Source: Caldithrix sp.
Lineage (GTDB): Bacteria > Calditrichota > Calditrichia > Calditrichales > Calditrichaceae
DNA length: 39,203 nt
Direction: 5' to 3'
Assembly: GCA_014730185.1 (NCBI GenBank)
Contig: WJIP01000100.1
Location: forward strand, 1-39,203
This document shows, piece after piece, positions 34,346 to 39,203 of this stretch (position 1 is its first letter; every line of letters begins with the position of its first letter). The notes below the pieces were generated by a model, which did no database searches, was not told where the DNA came from, and was given only the letters and a program-made list of their open reading frames with translations. Position numbers and translations under genes: made by a program.

Positions 34346-34370
34346 AAAAAGGGGAGGGTTTTACCCCTCC
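34346..34370 (-). terminator. Terminator within the lipoprotein cluster
   Basis: On the - strand GGAGGG (34370-34365) pairs with CCCTCC (34358-34353) around a six-base loop, then CCTTTTT. It lies ten bases after the 34380 gene and splits the cluster into an upstream and a downstream part, possibly with partial read-through. Confidence 0.65.
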
Positions 34371-34379
34371 GCCCATCGA

Positions 34380-34985
34380 TTAATAATTACCTTGTTGTTG
34401 TTTTTCGTAATCTTGCATTTCATTCTTAAGCTCTTCATAGGCTTGTGAGGCACGGAAACGCTCATAGAGTTTTTTGTCTTTCTTTTGCAGTTCATCCAGT
34501 ATAGACATATTAACTTTATTGGGCTCAATTGCCACAAGGGCGGCAGCTGTAAATTGGCCTGTTTCCGGATCACGCATGTATTTAACCTTTTTAGTAATAG
34601 CACCTTTCAATACTTGGCTACTCAAGGTTTTGGTGACTGTGGTGAAAGCTTCATTGATTTCAGTGTCGTCGGCGCTACCAATTTCTTCCTGAAACGATTT
34701 ATTCATCCGTTGCACTTTGCTGTTGAATATTTCAGCCAATTGACCTTTAGCATCGGTTTCCGCTTTCTTTTTAGCCAAATCCTGGCGTTTGGAAGTACCC
34801 TGACCAACCGCTGCCACACCGCCACCATCAATGATCTGATTGGTTTGATTGGTCAAATCCTGAAACGGATCTTCAAATACTTCGGGACCACCGGATCCAG
34901 AGGACATTTTCTTTCCTCCCCCACAGGCCATTAATAAGGCCAATGTAAAAACAGCTAATAAACTGACAAATAATTGTCTCTTCAT
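34380..34985 (-). CDS. LPP20-family lipoprotein
   Basis: 201 residues from the ATG at 34985, which has AGGAGAT six bases upstream; an in-frame start at 35018 lacks one. The lipobox is ALLMAC (Cys at about 21), followed by a Gly/Ser/Lys linker. The LPP20-like domain shows GGVAAVGQGTSKRQDLAKKKA, AKGQLAEIFNSKVQRM and FTTVTKTLSSQVLKGAI, which form an Ala/Lys-rich helix then beta strands as in the family. A charged C-terminal coil (LQKKDKKLYERFRA, EELKNEMQDYEKQQQ) ends the protein. Upstream, 251 bases of AT-rich DNA separate it from the next gene and may contain its promoter. Confidence 0.75.
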   Translation of the reverse strand: MKRQLFVSLLAVFTLALLMACGGGKKMSSGSGGPEVFEDPFQDLTNQTNQIIDGGGVAAVGQGTSKRQDLAKKKAETDAKGQLAEIFNSKVQRMNKSFQEEIGSADDTEINEAFTTVTKTLSSQVLKGAITKKVKYMRDPETGQFTAAALVAIEPNKVNMSILDELQKKDKKLYERFRASQAYEELKNEMQDYEKQQQGNY

Positions 34986-35236
34986 GGTACATCTCCTTTG
35001 GTTGGTTAAGAGTAGCATAATTTAGTACGTCAATGCCTTACAAACAAAATTTTTAAATCTTTTAATCTCAACAATCTCAGCTCCACATTCCGTTTCTGTA
35101 TACAACACTATATAATTGCGCATTCATTTCTATTTTATTTTAACACATCATTTCCGCTCAACTTTAACTTTAAAGCTATTCTCGAAAAACCTTCTTTTTA
35201 CATCAATGATTTAAATCAAATCTTTCGAATTATTCA

Positions 35237-36271
35237 TTAAAGTTGTCGTAAATAATCAACAAATTGTTGGTGAAAGTTTTCAGTAAGGCGGCTGCGAATT
35301 ATGCTCAACATTTTGGCCGTGGCCTGATCATCCGAAATGCCCATGGTACGATTACTTAAATTAAATGTTTTGAGAGCATAGTTATTAAGGTTATCCTTCA
35401 CCTCGATAGCAAGTTGCCAATTATACCCTGTAATGTTCTGCCGGTTGAGGTTGGCTTTCGAGGTTTCCAAATGATAATCGAAAAGGAAATCAGCCTGTTG
35501 GTTGACTACCTTAAACCCGATTTTCCCGACAACTTCTTTAAGATAGTCTTCCATTTCTCTCTGGTGTGCACCTTTGCCCTTAATAATTACTGTGATATTG
35601 TTAAGTAATTCAAGCCGTTCTTTTTCCAGATCGGAGAGTAACACAGGGGCTTTTGGCATCGAACCCGATATGGTTATGATCTGATACTGGGCCTTTAATA
35701 ATTCATTAATCTTCATGATATTAATCGCGTTCTGCAGAAAAGCATAGCGGTTTAGTTTATTGGAACTCGCTTGATAATTATCGTAATATTTTTGAACGGT
35801 TTGATAATTATCGGCCATCTCTTTTTTATAAATTTCTTCAGTATCGCTGCGATCCAGATAAGCAAGAACATAATAAAGACCCTCGCTTTCATCAAAAAAG
35901 GATTCAGCAATCGTAATATTTTTTATGTTTTGCCGGCTGCCTACTTTAGTTTTATTCAGCATTTGGGAAGTAAAAGAAGCTTCATCTTTTGTTTCCAGAT
36001 AATTTTCGACTAACGTTTCATCGACCCGAACGTCTGCCTGAAAAATTTTTGAAATACTGCCAATGGCATTGTTTTCTGCGTCGGCACGTGTATCTCCGGT
36101 ACCTATTCCTACCAAATACATACTCTTGGGATATTTTTTATGAGGATGATGCACCCACTCCGGTTGTTGATCTCCAGTAGTTGGTTTTTGTTTTTGAGCA
36201 TAGGTACAGGATAATAAAAAAGTAAAGAAGAGCGTTAATACGCCAACAGCACGAATATGTTTTAATGTCAT
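35237..36271 (-). CDS. LPP20-like exported protein, larger form
   Basis: 344 residues. The ATG at 36271 is preferred because AAGGA lies eight bases before it; the TTG at 36286 would overlap that site. The N-terminus is hydrophobic (VGVLTLFFTFLLSC) with a possible lipobox Cys. The LPP20-like domain is clear: QQPEWVHHPHKKYPKSMYLVG, GTGDTRADAENNAIGSISKIF, VLAYLDRSDTEEIYKKEM. A second region of about 150 residues (PKAPVLLSDLEKERLELL, YLKEVVGKIGFKVVNQQADF) has an alternating pattern like the FlgT/CsgG-type C-terminal modules, but this is tentative. It starts 11 bases after the COG3014-like gene and is certainly in its operon. Confidence 0.7.
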   Translation of the reverse strand: MTLKHIRAVGVLTLFFTFLLSCTYAQKQKPTTGDQQPEWVHHPHKKYPKSMYLVGIGTGDTRADAENNAIGSISKIFQADVRVDETLVENYLETKDEASFTSQMLNKTKVGSRQNIKNITIAESFFDESEGLYYVLAYLDRSDTEEIYKKEMADNYQTVQKYYDNYQASSNKLNRYAFLQNAINIMKINELLKAQYQIITISGSMPKAPVLLSDLEKERLELLNNITVIIKGKGAHQREMEDYLKEVVGKIGFKVVNQQADFLFDYHLETSKANLNRQNITGYNWQLAIEVKDNLNNYALKTFNLSNRTMGISDDQATAKMLSIIRSRLTENFHQQFVDYLRQL

Positions 36272-36282
36272 CGTTTGATCCT

Positions 36283-37701
36283 TCAATTTAATGATACAGC
36301 ATCTATCAGGTTTAATCCCGCATCCACTTTAAAATTGGGTACTTCTTTTGTTTTAACGATCAGTCCGTTCCTATTAATAAATTTAATGGTTATATGATGG
36401 GTACCCGGTGGGACATCAAATTCACCCACATAACAATGTTGCGGCATGGTTTGCCAACAACGTAAATCCGCATTTTCGGTGGCATCCACACCCATATCCA
36501 CCGCTGCATCCATGATGGCACCCAGGAAAGCATTAGCACCGGTCTCTTTACGTAGTTTCTTTTTCGCCTCGGCCGCAGCTAATCCCTTAACAACCGTGCG
36601 GATAATGGTCTTAAAATATATTATATTCTTTTTAGTTTCGAAGGTATGCTTAGCCACTTTACCCATATCCTCGAGCAAATACAATTTTCCCAGCTTTTTG
36701 CTATTCATAAACACATCAATCTGGTTGATATTGGAGTGGCCTTCCTTAATCACTGGCATAGAAAATTTAAAATGATAACCTTTCTTCATGCCGGGGAAGG
36801 GAATATTAGGGGTTGCAATGGGCATCTCAAGGCTGCTTATACCAATTGCATCATCATAGGTCGTAATCTTACCACCCACTGCCTTTTTACTGGGGGCTTT
36901 ACCTGTAAATGCAATAATATTCATTTTAGTTTTCTCACCACGTCGGGTACTGGAGCCGGATGCGTCACCCAATTGAGCCCATTTTATATTTTTCCTGATA
37001 AAATCAGGCATCGCGTAATCATATATATTGCTGTATGTATTCCAGGCTTCATTAAGATTGGTAAGAGCAATACGGCTGTCATCATAGGCCCCTTCGGCCC
37101 GATATATAAGATGACTAATGTAATGAGCCAATACATCATCGGTAAATTTTATAGTGCCGGGATCGATTTTAATTTTTGCATCTTCGGCAGTGTTCATTTC
37201 CCGGGCCATGCGTTCATACTTATCCTGTAATTCACGCAGTTTGATATCAATGCGGCGTACTTCTACATAGGCATCATCGAAACGATTCAGATTTAAATAA
37301 TTTACAGCTTTGAAAATATTCACATAGATATTTTCATACACTTCACCGTAATAGGGTAATGCATTATCGTTGAGTAATAATGAAGCAGCAGCTTTGGAAA
37401 CACTTTTTGTAAACAATTCCTCCATGGCCAATTCCGCTTGCTCAAACAATTCATTACTCTTTGCATATTGTCCCTGATAGTGTAATATGGAACCTTTATT
37501 TAGGTAATACAGCACACGATCTTTTTTGGTATATGCTTTATTTTGTCTGGCCTTGTCAATTTGAGTAATGGCTTTTGCATAATTACCTGTTTTAAGGTGG
37601 TTACGAAGGGGCTGGACAAGACTTACATTAGTTCTAGTGGAAGCACAGGCGGTTAATAGGACAAGAACATAAACCAACAATGAATACTTACAAGTTTTCA
37701 T
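36283..37701 (-). CDS. COG3014-like TPR lipoprotein
   Basis: 472 residues. Lipobox LLTAC (Cys at about 19). The N-terminal 200 residues are TPR-like helices (LKTGNYAKAITQIDKARQ, LYYLNKGSILHYQGQYAKSN, YVNIFKAVNYLNLNRFDDAY) as in COG3014 proteins. The second half is beta-rich, with FPGMKKGYHFKFSMPVI, a long helix of Ala and Lys (VKGLAAAEAKKKLRKETG), and the segment DLRCWQTMPQHCYVGEFDVP, GTHHITIKFINRNG. The Cys-Trp-QTMPQ segment is the most recognisable feature of that family. COG3014 proteins are found next to LpoB and LPP20-like genes, as here. The ribosome site is weak. It follows lpoB after 437 bases and could have a separate promoter. Confidence 0.72.
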   Translation of the reverse strand: MKTCKYSLLVYVLVLLTACASTRTNVSLVQPLRNHLKTGNYAKAITQIDKARQNKAYTKKDRVLYYLNKGSILHYQGQYAKSNELFEQAELAMEELFTKSVSKAAASLLLNDNALPYYGEVYENIYVNIFKAVNYLNLNRFDDAYVEVRRIDIKLRELQDKYERMAREMNTAEDAKIKIDPGTIKFTDDVLAHYISHLIYRAEGAYDDSRIALTNLNEAWNTYSNIYDYAMPDFIRKNIKWAQLGDASGSSTRRGEKTKMNIIAFTGKAPSKKAVGGKITTYDDAIGISSLEMPIATPNIPFPGMKKGYHFKFSMPVIKEGHSNINQIDVFMNSKKLGKLYLLEDMGKVAKHTFETKKNIIYFKTIIRTVVKGLAAAEAKKKLRKETGANAFLGAIMDAAVDMGVDATENADLRCWQTMPQHCYVGEFDVPPGTHHITIKFINRNGLIVKTKEVPNFKVDAGLNLIDAVSLN

Positions 37702-38138
37702 AATTTTACCATTGATGAATTTTGCATGCTATCGAATTATTAATGGATCAACGAAATTTATTGTTACTGAATCCACTATATTGAAAATTACTATTAAATA
37801 AAGTTTTCAGCATTAATCTGACGTGCTTTCAGAAGTTTAATCCCCTTGAATTCAATAACCAAAAAATTGAGTGCGGAAATACTTAACCGTCAGCATTTAC
37901 CTTTTGCTGTATATTTTCAATTACAATTAAATTGCTGCCTTTTGAATGATGAAAAATCCTGACTTATATTTTTTGAAATTCAGACCCACTACAGAAACAA
38001 TCGGCTTATAATTTCATGGACTCTACCGACATTTCATTAGGTTTGATATTTAAACTTTGCTTAACTTCAATTTTGTCCCGGTTTACTTGTCAAGCTCTTG
38101 TATTCTCGAACCTTTACACAAAATACTTGAGGAAAGAT
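37702..38138. other. AT-rich intergenic region between lpoB and the COG3014-like gene
   Basis: 437 bases without a credible gene, terminator or strong promoter. Only weak -35/-10-like pairs are seen upstream of 37701 on the - strand, so I call none. A 69-codon + strand frame at 38016-38225 overlaps lpoB and is hydrophobic by chance. Confidence 0.5.
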
Positions 38139-38753
38139 TTACCATTTATACTTATCTTGTTCGATAAATTTCTTAATTTTTTTATCACCCATCCACACTT
38201 TGGTATTTTTTTCAAGGTCAATTAATTCCAAATTAACCTGATAATAGACCGTCTTTTTACCTTCGAATGAATCCACAATGGAATTAATCGTACCTTGAAG
38301 CATAAAATCCGCACCGGTTTCATTGGCTAATTGTTTTGCAGTTTCCATAGACGAATAGCTTTGCTGATCCAGTCGTTCTTCCCGGATTTCCTGGCGTTGT
38401 TTTTTTGATGCAACAAACGTTACTTGTCCCGAATTGATTAACTCTTTTTCTATATCTTTGATAAACACATCTACCGGAATATGTTCACTACTACGGTTAC
38501 GTATTGTTCCCACAATTACAACCGGACGCACTCCATAATTTTCCGTATAATCACTAAGCCAAGGTCGTGAAAGCACATCCCGGACCATTGCCTGGGCCGT
38601 CATGCGTGAGTCGGTATCATTCCATCTTCCGCTGATGTCTGTTGTTTCATCCGCTTCTATTCTTGAAACTTTCCGTGTAGAACCGGCGCAATGAATCAAT
38701 GCATATGATACCAAAAAAATCATCATGATGCGCATTAAGTGTGATACTGGCAT
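38139..38753 (-). CDS. lpoB: LpoB-family lipoprotein (penicillin-binding protein activator type)
   Basis: 204 residues from the ATG at 38753, which has GGAGG five bases upstream; a longer in-frame start at 38801 has no such site. The lipobox is ALIHC. The rest is the LpoB domain (Pfam PF13036): DISGRWNDTDSRMTAQAMVRD, PVVIVGTIRNRSSEHIPVDVF, KDIEKELINSGQVTFVASKK, REEI-type IREERLDQQ, ADFMLQGTINSIVDSF and YQVNLELIDLEKNTKVWMGD. In E. coli LpoB activates the peptidoglycan polymerase PBP1b from the outer membrane; the present protein belongs to the wider family found with COG3014 genes, where that role has not been shown. It heads the envelope cluster. Confidence 0.88.
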   Translation of the reverse strand: MPVSHLMRIMMIFLVSYALIHCAGSTRKVSRIEADETTDISGRWNDTDSRMTAQAMVRDVLSRPWLSDYTENYGVRPVVIVGTIRNRSSEHIPVDVFIKDIEKELINSGQVTFVASKKQRQEIREERLDQQSYSSMETAKQLANETGADFMLQGTINSIVDSFEGKKTVYYQVNLELIDLEKNTKVWMGDKKIKKFIEQDKYKW

Positions 38754-39080
38754 TTTGGCCTCCAAACCATAAGTTCTCAATTCCGTTAAGAATAATTTCA
38801 TATCTACGCTCTAAAGATAGTAAACTAATTTATAAAAAAAAAGATTTTTGAGGGAAATTATACACACTGATCGTCATAAAATTATATTAAACTCCTAAAT
38901 TATTTTCTGGCCTTTTCGATTAATCGGTTGAGCAGCTTTGCTTTAACAAAATAACGAATCTTTCTTACTGGTCTCACTTTATGCATACCATGTTTAATCC
39001 GAAGATTGATGCATAAATTTGTTTTAAAGTATTTATCAAGTTATGGTAGTATTCTACTGGTGCATGTTTTATGAAAGAAC
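38754..39080. other. Intergenic region upstream of lpoB
   Basis: 327 bases, AT-rich. It holds the lpoB ribosome site (GGAGG at about 38759-38763) and an optional small basic frame at 38900-38986. No promoter or terminator is convincing. Confidence 0.45.
38900..38986 (-). CDS. Possible 28-residue basic peptide
   Basis: An ATG-to-TAA frame that encodes MHKVRPVRKIRYFVKAKL then LNRLIEKARK. Eleven of 28 residues are Lys or Arg, and hydrophobic residues are spaced as in an amphipathic helix. There is no ribosome binding site and no relative that I know. It may be a chance frame or a remnant. Confidence 0.2.
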   Translation of the reverse strand: MHKVRPVRKIRYFVKAKLLNRLIEKARK

Positions 39081-39203
39081 CTATTGTACCAAAATCATTT
39101 TCTTTGCGTTTTGCCAGCTACCCGCTTGGATGCGGTAAAAATAAACTCCACTGGGCAAATTAGAGCCGTCAAATTTTACCTGATGATAGCCCCTATCCTG
39201 ATG
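39081..39203 (-). CDS. C-terminal end of a type IX-sorted secreted protein (partial)
   Basis: The last 40 codons of a gene that continues past the window end. The peptide GYHQVKFDGSNLPSGVYFYR followed by IQAGSWQNAKKMILVQ is the closing part of a type IX (Por) sorting domain, like the ends of the proteins at 16676 and 23944. The stop is TAG at 39081-39083. The catalytic or binding part lies outside, so no function can be given. It is on the same strand as lpoB but about 330 bases upstream. Confidence 0.85.
   Translation of the reverse strand, partial: HQDRGYHQVKFDGSNLPSGVYFYRIQAGSWQNAKKMILVQ

Noticed and set aside
36646-37230. A 194-codon + strand frame opposite the COG3014-like gene
   Set aside because: It mirrors a gene with clear lipobox and operon context. 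It has no ribosome site and its product resembles no protein.
38016-38225. A 69-codon + strand frame between the COG3014-like gene and lpoB
   Set aside because: It overlaps lpoB in antisense, is rich in Phe and Leu as expected from AT-rich DNA, and has no ribosome site.
1-39203. tRNA or rRNA genes, CRISPR arrays, insertion sequences, prophage, restriction or antiphage systems
   Set aside because: No cloverleaf, rRNA core sequence, regular direct repeats, transposase, integrase or defence-protein motif was seen. The PHP, NYN and endonuclease V proteins fit housekeeping families better than defence.

Overview
The window looks like the chromosome of a Gram-negative, non-photosynthetic member of the Fibrobacterota-Chlorobiota-Bacteroidota (FCB) superphylum, most like Calditrichota, Ignavibacteria or KSB1-type lineages. 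This placement is inferred from gene content. Three proteins (16676-18994, 23944-25614, 39081-39203) end in the roughly 80-residue type IX secretion (Por) sorting domain with NxPNPFN and SGVYFY motifs. There are also many lipobox proteins, an Omp85-type barrel and moderately AT-rich DNA. No tRNA, rRNA, CRISPR array, insertion sequence or phage gene was seen.

Layout. 1-5050 (+ strand): the 3' part of an aldo/keto reductase, a trpR-trpB2 unit with operator-like palindromes and its own terminator, a lipoprotein of unknown function with a good promoter, and a DUF1761 membrane protein. 5134-12584 (- strand): a degenerate MobA-like protein, a biotin carboxyl carrier plus biotin carboxylase pair behind a palindrome-overlapped promoter, dnaK, htrA and a YugP-type membrane zinc protease. 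13028-16600 (+): a YacP-like NYN ribonuclease, a PHP-domain hydrolase and an Omp85-family protein. 16676-18994 (-): a secreted TIM-barrel glycosidase.

18995-19501 is a long non-coding stretch dense in small, partly mutually exclusive hairpins. It lies in front of a small Gly/Ala-rich unknown protein. Threonine aldolase and the trkA-trkH potassium uptake pair follow (19929-23845). 23944-28853 is a divergent peptidase locus: an M14 carboxypeptidase pseudogene plus a secreted S51 peptidase on the - strand, and an RpiR-type regulator pseudogene plus an S51 lipoprotein on the + strand. An intact palindrome lies just upstream of the regulator. Endonuclease V follows.

29516-38753 (- strand) is the most notable block: nine consecutive envelope genes. 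In transcription order they are an LpoB-type lipoprotein, a COG3014-like TPR lipoprotein, three LPP20-like proteins, a DUF2135/YfaP-like protein, a transglutaminase-like protein, a FecR-domain protein and a fourth LPP20 lipoprotein. All but one carry a clear signal peptide or lipobox, so this is probably one outer-membrane/periplasmic system. The transglutaminase-like and FecR proteins share an unusual charged helical F-D repeat. The window ends in the 3' end of a third type IX-sorted protein.
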